Part shown: piece after piece, positions 50,501-62,918 of the stretch
Position numbering within the stretch: the stretch's first letter is position 1
Layout of the letters: every line of letters begins with the position of its first letter
From: Pantoea sp. Cy-639
GTDB taxonomy: Bacteria; Pseudomonadota; Gammaproteobacteria; Pseudomonadales; Pseudomonadaceae
Direction of reading: 5' to 3'
NCBI RefSeq assembly: GCF_011752525.1
Contig: NZ_VWXI01000005.1
Span: 186,001 to 250,000, forward strand
Length of the DNA stretch: 64,000 nucleotides
The notes under the pieces: model-generated
Seen by the model: the letters and a program-made list of their open reading frames with translations, nothing else
Database searches by the model: none
Told to the model about the DNA's origin: nothing
Made by a program: the position numbers and the translations under genes

Positions 50501-51955
50501 GTGGCGCCTCCCAGGCTGCAAGTGCCTTGTCGGCTTCGATCAGGTCGGAGAAATCATGGCGCTGGCCATTGATTTCCTGGTAGTCCTCGTGCCCCTTGCC
50601 GGCCAGCACGATCACGTCGTCGGCACTGGCGCTGGCGATCAGGCGGGCAATGGCCTCGCCACGACCGGCAACGAATTCGACGTCGGCGAGCTTGGCGAAA
50701 CCTGGGCGAATGTCGTCGAAGATGCGCTGAGGATCTTCGGTACGCGGGTTGTCGTCGGTGACCAACACCCGGTCAGCCAGGCGCTCGGCCACCTCGGCCA
50801 TCAACGGGCGCTTGCCAGCGTCACGGTCGCCGCCGCAGCCGAACAGGCACAACAGCTTGCCGTGGGCGTGCGGGCGCAGGGCCTCGAGCACCTTTTCCAG
50901 GGCGTCCGGGGTGTGCGCGTAATCAACCACCACCAGCGGCTTGTCACCACCACCCAGGCGCTGCATGCGACCGATCGGCCCTTGCAACTGGGGGGTGACC
51001 TTGAGAATTTCGTCCAGCGGGTAATCCAGTGCCAGCAAAGTGGCCACGGCCGCGAGCATGTTGCTCAGGTTGAAACGGCCCAGCAGACGGCTGCGCAAGA
51101 CATGCTCGCCCTGCGCGGTGACGATCACCGCACGCACGCCATCGTCGCTGAAGCTGGCCTGCTTGCAGAACAGCGTCGCCGCTGGGTCCAGCAAGCTGTA
51201 GCTGATCAGGCGCGAAGGCACTTCAGCCGCGGCCAGGCGGCAGCCGAAATCGTCGTCCAGGTTGACCACCCGGGCGCGCAGGCTCGGCCAGGCGAACAGC
51301 TTGGCCTTGGCGGCCTCGTAGGCCTCCATGCTGCCGTGGTAGTCGAGGTGATCGCGCGACAGGTTGGTCATCACCGCAATATCGAAATCAAGCGCAGCCA
51401 CCCGGCCCTGCTCGAGAGCATGGGAAGACACTTCCATGGCCACGGCCTTGGCACCAGCGCTTTTCAGATCAGCCAGGGTCGCCTGCACGGCAATCGGGTC
51501 CGGCGTGGTCAGGCGGCCGCTTTGCAGCTCGCCGTAGAAGCCGGTACCCAGGGTGCCGATCAGACCGCAGCGCTGGTCGAGGGCGTCGAGCGCCTGGGCC
51601 AGCAACTGGGTGACGCTGGTCTTGCCGTTGGTGCCGGTTACCCCGACCAGCTCGAGCTGACGGCTCGGCTCGCCATAGAAACGCCCGGCGATCTGCGACA
51701 GCTGGGCGATCAGCCCCTTGACCGGAATCAGTGGCGCGTCGGTGATCGGCAGTACACTGGCGCCTTGCTCTTCATAGGCCACCGCCGCCGCGCCACGGGC
51801 CAGGGCATCGGCGATGTGCGCGCGGCCATCGACCTTGGCGCCAGGCACAGCCAGGAACAGGTCGCCCGGACGCACTGCGCGGCTGTCCAGGGTCAGTTCG
51901 CGGATCAACGGATCACGGCTGGCGTGGGCGAACAGTTTGCTCAATGGCATTGTCA

Positions 51956-51956
<1 letters not shown>
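50493..51956 (-). CDS. murE: UDP-MurNAc-dipeptide--meso-diaminopimelate ligase MurE
   Basis: 487 residues from the ATG at 51956 that overlaps the ftsI stop by three bases; another ATG six bases on (MPLSKL) is possible. P-loop VTGTNGKTSVTQLLA, carbamylated-Lys region, and the DAP-specificity motif DNPRTEDP near residue 405 are visible. DNPR is the form selective for meso-diaminopimelate. Confidence 0.98.
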
Positions 51957-53975
<2,019 letters not shown>

Positions 53976-53979
<4 letters not shown>

Positions 53980-54923
53980 CGCAGCTTCTCCGCCACCCGC
54001 ATCACGGCGCTACGCGCCCGCGGGTTGGCCTTGAGCTCCGCGTCGGAGGCAAACTGCGCCTTGCCGATGAGCTTGATCTTCGGCTCGAACGCCTTGTGCT
54101 GCACCGGCAGGTTGCGCGGCAGGTTGTCGGCCTCGCCCTTGACCAGCTTGCGCATGAACAGCTTGACGATGCGGTCCTCGAGGGAGTGGAAGCTGATCAC
54201 CGCCAGGCGACCGCCGATCTCCAGCGCATCGATCGCCGCCTCGAGGCCTGCCTCGAGATCGCCCAGCTCGTTGTTGACGTGGATACGCAAGCCCTGGAAG
54301 GCTCGGGTCGCCGGATTCTTGCCCTTTTCCCATGCCGGGTTGGCGACCTTGAGCACTTCGGCCAGGTCGGCGGTGCGGGTGAACGGCTGCTTCTCACGAC
54401 GCTCGACCACGGCACGCGCCATGCGTCCGGCAAAGCGCTCTTCGCCGTATTCCTTGAACACACGGGCAATTTCTTCAACGGGCGCGGTGGCGACGAACTC
54501 CGCGGCGCTGATGCCCTGCCCAGGATTCATGCGCATGTCCAGCGGGCCGTCGTTGAGGAAGCTGAAGCCGCGCTCGGGGTCATCCAACTGCGGCGAGGAA
54601 ACGCCCAGGTCGAGCAGGATGCCGCTGACCTTGCCGTCCAGACCACGCTCGGCAACTTCCGAACCCAGTTCGGCAAAGCTGCGCTGCACAATGACAAAGC
54701 GGCCGTCTTCGGCCGCCAGCGCTTGCCCGGTGGCAATCGCCTGAGGATCCTTGTCGAACCCCAGCAGTCGCCCTTGCGGCCCGAGCTTGCTGAGGATGAG
54801 GCGACTGTGGCCGCCACGCCCGAAGGTGCCGTCCAGATAGCAACCGTCGGCGCGCAAGGCCAATGCCTCGACAGCTTCGTCGAGCAGGACGGTGATGTGG
54901 TTGAAGCCGCTATCTATGGTCAC
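53976..54923 (-). CDS. rsmH: 16S rRNA m4C1402 methyltransferase RsmH
   Basis: 315 residues with a GTG start overlapping the mraZ stop. SAM-binding motif [17 protein letters not shown], then [22 protein letters not shown] and [11 protein letters not shown], and C-terminal [10 protein letters not shown]. It methylates C1402 of 16S rRNA (with RsmI, encoded nearby, methylating the ribose of the same base). Confidence 0.98.
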
Positions 54924-55375
54924 AGGATCAGGTCACGCAAGTCGTCGGGCATGGCGCCCGGTTGTTGAATAGCTGCAAGGTCGGCTGCCGAAACCGCGTT
55001 CCAGGCATCCTCATCCCACAGCTGGAATTTGTTCAGTTGCCCCACCAACATCGCCTTCTTGTCCAGCTTGGCGTACTCACGCAGGCGGGGCGGCACCAGG
55101 AAACGCCCGCTGCCATCGAGCTCCAGGTCAACCGCGTTGCCGATCAGCAGACGCTGAAGGCGACGGTTTTCCTCACGCAACGATGGCAATGCACGCAACT
55201 TGGCTTCTATCTGTTCCCACTCGTCGAGGGGATAAACACACAAGCAGGGGTCAACCGCGTCGATGGTCACGATCAACTGACCATTGCAACGCGAATCGAG
55301 CTCGTCACGGTACCGACTCGGCATTGCGAGTCGACCCTTGGCATCGAGGCTGACGGCGTTAGCTCCGCGGAACAC
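54920..55375 (-). CDS. mraZ: Transcriptional regulator MraZ
   Basis: 151 residues from the GTG at 55375 ([25 protein letters not shown]); an in-frame ATG at 55393 would add six residues, but the canonical MraZ N-terminus favours the GTG. Two AbrB-like swapped-hairpin halves with DxxGR motifs ([11 protein letters not shown] and [11 protein letters not shown]). MraZ forms a ring and represses or modulates the dcw promoter by binding TGGG repeats, three of which lie just upstream (55418-55443). First gene of the dcw operon. Confidence 0.97.
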   Translation of the reverse strand: MFRGANAVSLDAKGRLAMPSRYRDELDSRCNGQLIVTIDAVDPCLCVYPLDEWEQIEAKLRALPSLREENRRLQRLLIGNAVDLELDGSGRFLVPPRLREYAKLDKKAMLVGQLNKFQLWDEDAWNAVSAADLAAIQQPGAMPDDLRDLIL

Positions 55376-55417
55376 GGCTGCGATTCCCCACAATGTTAGC
55401 TTTTTTGTGTCAGAAAA

Positions 55418-55443
55418 CCCACTTCATCCCACTTTCTGCCACT
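55418..55443 (-). promoter_or_regulatory. MraZ operator: three 10-bp-spaced boxes
   Basis: On the minus strand AGTGGC, AGTGGG and AGTGGG start exactly 10 bases apart (55438-55443, 55428-55433, 55418-55423). Known MraZ boxes are TGGGN repeats separated by 5-base spacers. They begin at the predicted transcription start and end 43 bases before the mraZ GTG, so bound MraZ would block elongation or promoter clearance. A fourth GTGGG occurs near 55388, out of phase. Confidence 0.85.
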
Positions 55444-55450
55444 TGCGCAC

Positions 55451-55480
55451 ACTATAGGAATCCGTTCGCTACACCGTCAA
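55451..55480 (-). promoter_or_regulatory. Sigma-70 promoter of the dcw operon (Pmra)
   Basis: On the minus strand TTGACG (55475-55480), an 18-base spacer and TATAGT (55451-55456) give 5/6 matches in both hexamers. Transcription would start near 55444, directly at the MraZ boxes. Confidence 0.8.
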
Positions 55481-55686
55481 GGCACGTTCACAAGGAAATC
55501 CCTTACAGGACGGCGATTTAGCTCAACAATGGAATGTGAAAGGATTGTCAGAGAGGGAAAAACGACAGGAAAAATCAAACCCACTCAAGCGGATAGGGAG
55601 TGAAGTTAAAGTGATTTATTAAGAGTAAGAATTTTTCGGTATTACCAGGACACATCTGCTATCGATTCAAGCAGGAAGGGAGGGGG
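55481..55686. other. AT-rich gap between rnpB and the dcw promoter
   Basis: About 200 bases, distinctly AT-rich compared with the rest of the window, with A-runs and TTTATTAAGAG. No gene is seen. It may hold the rnpB transcription end and an UP-like element for the dcw promoter; no clear rnpB terminator was found by eye. Confidence 0.5.
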
Positions 55687-56045
55687 TGGAGAGTCGATCT
55701 GTAAGCCGGGTTTTGTCGAGGACAGTCATTCCTCTACGACGGCCATCACTGGACGCCTCTAGCAACCTACCCGGTTCCGACGCGGGCCACGCCATAAGGA
55801 ACCCTATTTGGTCTTGCTCCGAGTGGGGTTTACCTAGCCACGAACTGTTGCCAGTCGTGCGGTGCGCTCTTACCGCACCTTTTCACCCTTACCGGCGCCG
55901 AAGCGCTTAGGCGGTTATTTTCTGTGGCACTTTCCGTAGGCTCGCGCCTCCCAGGCGTTACCTGGCACTCTGCCCTGCGGAGCCCGGACTTTCCTCCCCC
56001 GCCTCTTGCGGAACAAAAGACGGCAGCGACTGTCCGATCGACTCT
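55687..56045 (-). ncRNA. rnpB: RNase P RNA (class A)
   Basis: The minus strand reads AGAGTCGATCGGACAGTCGC at the 5' end and GATCGACTCTCC at the 3' end; the ends pair as helix P1. Conserved class A sequence is seen: GAGGAAAGTCCGGGCT (CR I) near the 5' end, ACAGAAAATAACCGCC, and the distal GGTAAACCCCACTCGG region, plus GTAAGCCGGGTTTTGTC on the plus strand as the 3' part. About 359 bases, the expected size. It is the catalytic RNA that matures tRNA 5' ends. The 3' boundary is accurate only to a few bases. Confidence 0.96.
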
Positions 56046-56054
56046 CCGCCGCCA

Positions 56055-56083
56055 AGGTTACCGGCAGGCGCGCTCAAGAACAA
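56055..56083 (-). promoter_or_regulatory. rnpB: Candidate promoter of rnpB
   Basis: On the minus strand TTGTTC (56078-56083), a 17-base spacer and TAACCT (56055-56060) are followed by the predicted RNA start at 56045, ten bases on. Position and spacing are convincing although the hexamers are imperfect. Confidence 0.5.
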
Positions 56084-56112
56084 GTGACGGAATAAATAAT
56101 GTCATTAAGCCA

Positions 56113-57003
56113 TTAGTTGGATTTCTGCTTTTCCAGGGCCAACTGGTACAACAAGTTCTTGCGCACGCCGGTGATTTCCGCCGCCAACGCTGCGGCACGC
56201 TTGAGCGGCAACTCCGCCAGCAGCAAGTCGAGCACGCGCTGCGCCTCGCTGCCGATCGCATCTTCATCCTCTGGCGCGCTCCAGCCAGCCACCAGCACCA
56301 CACACTCGCCACGCTGCTGATTGCTGTCGCCCTGCACGAACGCCCGCAGCTCGGCCAACGGCAAGCCCTTGAGGGTCTCGAAGGTCTTGGTGATCTCACG
56401 CGCCAGCAATGCCGGGCGCTCACCGCCGAATACCGCCTCCATATCCTCCAGGCACTCCAGGATGCGATGCGGCGCCTCATAGAAGATCAGCGTGCGCGGC
56501 TCTTCCCTGACCTGCTCCAGCCGCGCGCGGCGCCCGGCTGCCTTGGCCGGCAGGAAGCCTTCGAAGATGAAGCGATCCGAAGGCAAGCCAGCGGCGGACA
56601 GCGCGGCAATCAGCGCGCAGGCTCCCGGTACCGGCACCACCTGCACACCGGCAGCGCGCGCCTGGCGCACCAGATGGTAGCCAGGGTCGGAAATCAGCGG
56701 CGTGCCAGCGTCGGACACCAGCGCCACATCATCCCCGGCCAGCAGCCGAGTGATGAAACGGCCACCCTCGTCGCGCTCGTTGTGCTCATGGCAGGCCGCC
56801 AGCGGCGTATCGATACCGAAGTGCTGCATCAGGCGCACCGAGTGACGAGTATCCTCCGCGGCAATCAGGCTCACATCGGCCAGCACCTTCAACGCCCGGG
56901 CACTCATGTCATCGAGGTTGCCGATCGGCGTGGCGACGACATACAGCGTACCCACGGTGGTTTTGGAAGCCCCTGCAACATCAGTCACTGCGCACACCTG
57001 CAT
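56113..57003 (-). CDS. rsmI: 16S rRNA 2'-O-ribose C1402 methyltransferase RsmI
   Basis: 296 residues. The tetrapyrrole-methylase fold is shown by [42 protein letters not shown] and [21 protein letters not shown]. It methylates the ribose of C1402, complementing RsmH. A GTG at codon 6 is an alternative start. It is divergent from lpoA, as in E. coli (yraL-yraM). Confidence 0.97.
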   Translation of the reverse strand: MQVCAVTDVAGASKTTVGTLYVVATPIGNLDDMSARALKVLADVSLIAAEDTRHSVRLMQHFGIDTPLAACHEHNERDEGGRFITRLLAGDDVALVSDAGTPLISDPGYHLVRQARAAGVQVVPVPGACALIAALSAAGLPSDRFIFEGFLPAKAAGRRARLEQVREEPRTLIFYEAPHRILECLEDMEAVFGGERPALLAREITKTFETLKGLPLAELRAFVQGDSNQQRGECVVLVAGWSAPEDEDAIGSEAQRVLDLLLAELPLKRAAALAAEITGVRKNLLYQLALEKQKSN

Positions 57004-57110
57004 TTCGGATCAAAGGCGCCATTGTAGCCCGAGCGCCGGCAACAGGGCGCAAAGAACTTCGCCCGCCAGCCATCGAGAGCCGCCTATAGTGAAGGTTGCC
57101 CTTCGGCGAG

Positions 57111-57140
57111 TTCGCACCCCGCACCGCGCTTGGGTACAAT
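57111..57140 (+). promoter_or_regulatory. Candidate sigma-70 promoter of lpoA
   Basis: TTCGCA (57111-57116), an 18-base spacer and TACAAT (57135-57140) lie 36 bases before the lpoA ATG. The -10 matches 5 of 6, the -35 4 of 6. Confidence 0.45.
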
Positions 57141-57175
57141 CGTCGGCCAACTTGATCGAGTAACAGGACCTTTAC

Positions 57176-58992
57176 ATGATCGCTTGCCTGCGGCTGCTCA
57201 CAGCCCTCTGCCTCGCTGCCTTGCTGGCAGCCTGTGCCAGCTCGCCCTCATCCAGCCTGGGCGAATTGCCACGCACCCCGGACGCCAGCATCGAGCAACT
57301 GCTCGACAAGGCCGCCTCCAGCAAGTCCGCGGAAGATGCCGCACTGCTGCGCTTGAGCGCCGCTGACCTGGCCTACCGGCAGAAGGACTTCCCTCGCTCG
57401 GCACGCATCCTCGAGCAGGTCCCGCTGGACTCGCTCAAGCCAGCCCAACAGGTGTTCGCCAGCACCCTGGCCGCCGAACTGGCCATGAGCCGCAAGCAAC
57501 CCAAGGCGGCCCTGACAGCCCTGTCTCACCCTAGCCTGCAACGCGTCGGCGAACTGCCGCCAGCCCAGCAGGCACGCACTTACAACGTCCACGCCGCCGC
57601 CCTCGAGGCCGACGGCCAGACCCTGGCCGCCGCCCAGCAGCGCGTGCTGCTCGCCCCGCTGCTCAGCGACCAGGCTGCCAGCGCCAACAACGATGCCATC
57701 TGGGCCCTGGTCGCCGCACTGCCGGCCGAGCAGTTGCAACAGAGCAGCAACGACGAGACCCTCGCCGGCTGGACCAGCCTGGCCCTGGCCGTCAAAAGCG
57801 CCGGCACCCTGGAGCAACAGCAGAGCGCCATCGACAACTGGCGCAAGCAGCACCCGGACCACCCGGCCGCCAAGCAACTGCCTGCAGCCCTGGTCAAACT
57901 CAAGGAACTGGCCAGCCAACCACTGACCAAGATTGCCCTGCTGCTGCCTCAGGAGGGCCAACTGGCCGGTGTCGCCCGCGCCTTGCGCGACGGTTTCATG
58001 GCCGCCCACTTCCAGGCCCAGCAAGGCGGACAGCCAGCACCAGCCGTGCAGGTCTTCGACAGCTCGCGCATCACCTCCCTGGACGACTTCTACCGCCAGG
58101 CCCAGGCTGCTGGCGTCCAATTGGTCGTTGGCCCGCTGGAAAAGCCACTGGTCAAGAAACTCGCCGACTACCCGCAACTGCCGATCACCACCCTGGCCCT
58201 GAACTACGCCGACGCAGGCCAGAAGGCCCCGGCCCAGCTGTTCCAGTTCGGCCTCGCCGCCGAAGACGAAGCCCGCGAAGTGGCCCGTCGCGCCCGCGCC
58301 GATGGCAAGGTCCGCGCCGTGGCCCTGGTACCGCGTGGCGAATGGGGTGACCGTGTGCTCGCCGCCTTCCGCCAGGACTGGGAAAGCAACGGCGGCACCC
58401 TGCTTGCAGCCGAGCGCATCGCCCAGCCGGTCGCCCTGGCCCAGCAGATCGCCGACCTGTTCCAGCTGCGCCAGAGCGAAGGCCGTGCCAAGAGCCTGCA
58501 AAGCACCGTGGGCGGCAGCATCGCCGCCCAACCTTCGCGCCGCCAGGACATCGACTTCATCTTCCTCGCCGCCACTCCGCAGCAGGCCCAGCAGATCAAG
58601 CCGACCCTGAACTTCCAGTACGCTGGCGACGTGCCGGTCTACGCCACCTCCAACCTTTACAGCGCCAGCGGTGACGTCAACCAGTACAACGACATGAACG
58701 GCATCCGCTTCTGCGAAACGCCCTGGCTGCTCGACAACACCAACAGCCTGCGCCAGCAGGTGGTGCAGCAGTGGCCGCAGGCCGCAGGCAGCCTCGGCCG
58801 CCTGTACGCCATGGGTGTCGACGCCTACAGCCTGGCACCGCGCCTTGGCCAGCTCAAGGCCCTGCCGGACAACCGTGTCGAAGGCCTGTCCGGCAGCTTG
58901 AGCATCAACGCCGCACAACGCGTCGAACGCCAACTGCCCTGGGCCGAGTTCTCCGGCGGCCAGGTCAAGCGCCTGCCGGATACCCCGCGCTG

Positions 58993-58993
<1 letters not shown>
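57176..58993 (+). CDS. lpoA: Penicillin-binding protein activator LpoA
   Basis: 605-residue lipoprotein with lipobox LAAC (residues 17-20). The N-terminal half is a TPR-like helical domain; the C-terminal half (about 245-600) is a periplasmic binding protein-like fold (KIALLLPQEGQLAGVARALRDGFMAA, FIFLAATPQQAQQIKP). In E. coli LpoA spans the periplasm to activate PBP1A; in P. aeruginosa LpoA activates PBP1a. The TGA overlaps the next ATG (TGATG). Confidence 0.93.
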
Positions 58994-60621
<1,628 letters not shown>

Positions 60622-60681
60622 TTACCCCGCGAGGGCGGCACTGTCGCCCTCGCCCTTCAACCCTGATCCAGGAAGTACCCC

Positions 60682-60900
60682 ATGAAGAAGTTCCTGCTGC
60701 CCGCCCTGTTGCTCGGCGCCTTCGCCACCCTGGCCGGCTGCTCCACCCCGAGCGTGATCACCCTCAACGATGGTCGTGAACTGCAGACCACCGACACGCC
60801 GAAATTCGACCGCAACTCCGGCTTCTATGAGTTCAAGCAACTCGACGGCAAGCCGACCCGCATCAACAAGGATCAGGTGCAAAGCATCAAGGATCTGTAA
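60682..60900 (+). CDS. YgdI/YgdR-type (DUF903) small lipoprotein
   Basis: 72 residues: signal with lipobox LAGC (about residues 17-20), then a small SH3-like domain (ITLNDGRELQTTDTPKFDRNSGFYEFKQLDGKPTRINKDQVQSIKDL), complete for the family. AGGAAG precedes the ATG. Function unknown. A terminator follows at once. Confidence 0.9.
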   Translation: MKKFLLPALLLGAFATLAGCSTPSVITLNDGRELQTTDTPKFDRNSGFYEFKQLDGKPTRINKDQVQSIKDL

Positions 60901-60908
60901 GCGCAGCG

Positions 60909-60950
60909 GCAACAAAAAAGGCGATCCCCAGGGATCGCCTTTTTTGTTGC
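60909..60950. terminator. Bidirectional terminator between the DUF903 gene and sspB
   Basis: GCAACAAAAAAGGCGATCCC pairs perfectly with 60931-60950 around a 2-base centre. A- and T-runs on the two sides allow termination of both converging transcripts. Confidence 0.9.
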
Positions 60951-60966
60951 CCGGTCAGCCGGAAGG

Positions 60967-61386
60967 TTACTTGACCACCTTCAGGCTTGGCCGGCCACTC
61001 GGGCGTGGCGGCTCCGGCGGCAGATCATCATCCGCCCCGGTTTCATCATCCTGCAGGTCGTCCTCATCGTCGAACGGTGGCTCGAGCTCGAAGACCATGC
61101 CCTGCCCGTTCTCCCGGGCGTAAATGCCCAGAATCGCGCCAATCGGCACATACAGTGAATGGGAGACGCCTCCAAAACGCCCTTCGAAGCTCACCGCCTC
61201 GTTGTCCATGTGCAGGCTACGTACAGCACTGGGCGAAATATTCAGGACGATCTGGCCATCATTGGCGAAACCCTGGGGGACCTGGACCGCCGGATACTCG
61301 GCATTGACCAGCATGTGGGGCGTGCAATCGTTGTCGACGATCCACTCGTACAGCGCGCGAACCAGATAGGGGCGACTGGAGTTCAT
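60967..61386 (-). CDS. sspB: ClpXP adaptor SspB
   Basis: 139 residues from the ATG at 61386 (GAGGAG upstream). The folded domain (SSRPYLVRALYEWIVDNDCTPHMLV, QIVLNISPSAV, SFEGRFGGV) is followed by an acidic linker and the C-terminal ClpX-binding motif RPSLKVVK. It delivers ssrA-tagged proteins to ClpXP. It follows sspA after 11 bases. Confidence 0.96.
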   Translation of the reverse strand: MNSSRPYLVRALYEWIVDNDCTPHMLVNAEYPAVQVPQGFANDGQIVLNISPSAVRSLHMDNEAVSFEGRFGGVSHSLYVPIGAILGIYARENGQGMVFELEPPFDDEDDLQDDETGADDDLPPEPPRPSGRPSLKVVK

Positions 61387-61397
61387 ACGGCTCCTCA

Positions 61398-62021
61398 TTA
61401 AACTTTGCGCATTTCACGTTCAGCAGCGGACAGGCTTGCCTGGAAAGACTCGCGGGCAAACTGTCGCTCCATGTAATCCAGCAGCGGCTTGGCCTGCCGC
61501 GGCAATTCGATACCCATCACCGGCAAGCGCCAGAGGATGGGTAGTAGACAACAATCGACCAGACTCTGCTCCTCACTCATGAAGCAGGCCATTTCGCCGA
61601 ACAGCGGCGCCACGCCGGTCAGGCTCTCGCGCAGCTCCTTGCGCGCCTGGGCACGAGCGGCATCGCTGCTGCGCGAATCGAGCACGGTATCGGCGAGCGT
61701 GCACCAGTCGCGCTGGATGCGATGCATCAGCAAACGGCTGTTACCGCGCGCCACCGGGTACACCGGCATCAACGGCGGATGCGGATAACGCTCATCGAGG
61801 TATTCCATCACCACGGTCGATTCATACAGCGCCAGGTCGCGATCGACCAGGGTCGGCAGGCTGGCGTAGGGGTTCACCTCGACCAGCCGCGGGGGCAGGC
61901 GCTTGGTGTCGACATCGATGATCTGCACCGCGACGCCTTTCTCCGCGAGCACGAGGCGCACCCGGTGGGAGTAATGATCAGCGGGGTCGGAATAGCAGGC
62001 TAACCTGTTGGTTGCGCCCAT
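61398..62021 (-). CDS. sspA: Stringent starvation protein A
   Basis: 207 residues from [29 protein letters not shown] (GAGGAGG 7 bases upstream); upstream in-frame codons lie in the terminator hairpin. A GST-like fold without glutathione catalysis that binds RNA polymerase. The order petABC-sspA-sspB is standard in Pseudomonas; the preceding terminator suggests that sspAB has its own promoter or depends on read-through. Confidence 0.96.
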   Translation of the reverse strand: MGATNRLACYSDPADHYSHRVRLVLAEKGVAVQIIDVDTKRLPPRLVEVNPYASLPTLVDRDLALYESTVVMEYLDERYPHPPLMPVYPVARGNSRLLMHRIQRDWCTLADTVLDSRSSDAARAQARKELRESLTGVAPLFGEMACFMSEEQSLVDCCLLPILWRLPVMGIELPRQAKPLLDYMERQFARESFQASLSAAEREMRKV

Positions 62022-62064
62022 GTAGCGCCTCCTCGCACGGGATGCTCGTGAAACTGTAAATGAA

Positions 62065-62114
62065 AACGCGCCCGGGGTGCCCCAGCCTTGTCGCTGGGGC
62101 ACCCCGGGCGCGTT
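62065..62114 (-). terminator. Terminator of petABC with a 22-bp perfect stem
   Basis: Positions 62065-62086 pair perfectly with 62093-62114 around a 6-base loop. On the minus strand it is followed by TTTTC. It lies 25 bases after the petC stop. Confidence 0.85.
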
Positions 62115-62138
62115 CAACTACCAGAAACTACTGCGTGA

Positions 62139-62918
62139 TCAGTGCACGTCCTTCCAGTATTCACGCTTGAGCAAATAGGCGAATACGAAGAAGAAAGCCA
62201 GGTACAGGAGCACATAGGTACCGATGCGCTGACTTTCCAGTTTGACCGGGTTGGCCGAATAGGCCAGGAAGGTCACCAGGTTCTTGACCTTCTCGTCGAA
62301 CTGCTCGGCGGTCAGGGTACCGGATTTCTCCTCGACGGTCAGCTGGTCGCACGCCTCATGGGTCAGCGGGCTACCGGTCAGCGGGTCGAACTGCTTCTTG
62401 CCATCGACCACGGTCTGCACCTGCTTGCAACCGATCACCTGGTTGCCCTGCAGCCCGACCAGGACGTTAGGCATGCCCACATTGGGGAAGACCTTGTTGT
62501 TCACACCCCAAGGGCGCGACTTGTCCTCGTAGAAGCTGCGCAGGTAGCTGTACAGCCAGTCGTTGCCACGCACCCGCGCGACCAGGGTCAGGTCGGGGGG
62601 CGCGGCACCGAACCAGACCTTGGCATCGTTGGGCTGCATGCCGATCTGCATGTGGTCGCCGATCTTGGCACCCGTGAACACCAGCTTCTCGAGCATCAGC
62701 TCATGGGGAATGCCCAGGTCGTCGGCAACCCGCTCGTAACGCTGGAACTTGGCGCTGTGGCAGCCCATGCAATAGTTGGTGAAGGTACGCGCGCCATCCT
62801 GCAGGGCAGCCTTGTCACTCAGGTCGATATCGACCTTGTCCAGATCCGGGCCATGCTCGGCGGCGAAGGACAGGCCAGGCATCAATGCCAGCAAAAATAC
62901 TGCAATCAACTTTTTCAT
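62139..62918 (-). CDS. petC: Ubiquinol-cytochrome c reductase cytochrome c1 subunit
   Basis: 259 residues: a signal peptide ending at FAAEHG, one c-type heme motif C50-M-G-C53-H54, an extra Cys pair region (VIGCKQVQ, HEACDQL) and a C-terminal transmembrane anchor (RIGTYVLLYLAFFFVFAYLLKREYWKDVH). It passes electrons from the Rieske protein to cytochrome c. The start overlaps the petB stop by one base. Confidence 0.97.
   Translation of the reverse strand: MKKLIAVFLLALMPGLSFAAEHGPDLDKVDIDLSDKAALQDGARTFTNYCMGCHSAKFQRYERVADDLGIPHELMLEKLVFTGAKIGDHMQIGMQPNDAKVWFGAAPPDLTLVARVRGNDWLYSYLRSFYEDKSRPWGVNNKVFPNVGMPNVLVGLQGNQVIGCKQVQTVVDGKKQFDPLTGSPLTHEACDQLTVEEKSGTLTAEQFDEKVKNLVTFLAYSANPVKLESQRIGTYVLLYLAFFFVFAYLLKREYWKDVH

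Noticed and set aside
55393..55686. Possible small gene in the AT-rich gap after rnpB
   Set aside because: No open frame with a ribosome site was found; the region is better explained by the dcw promoter and operator.
55924..57027. A plus-strand frame across rnpB and rsmI
   Set aside because: It begins inside the RNase P RNA and runs antisense to rsmI; no evidence of coding.
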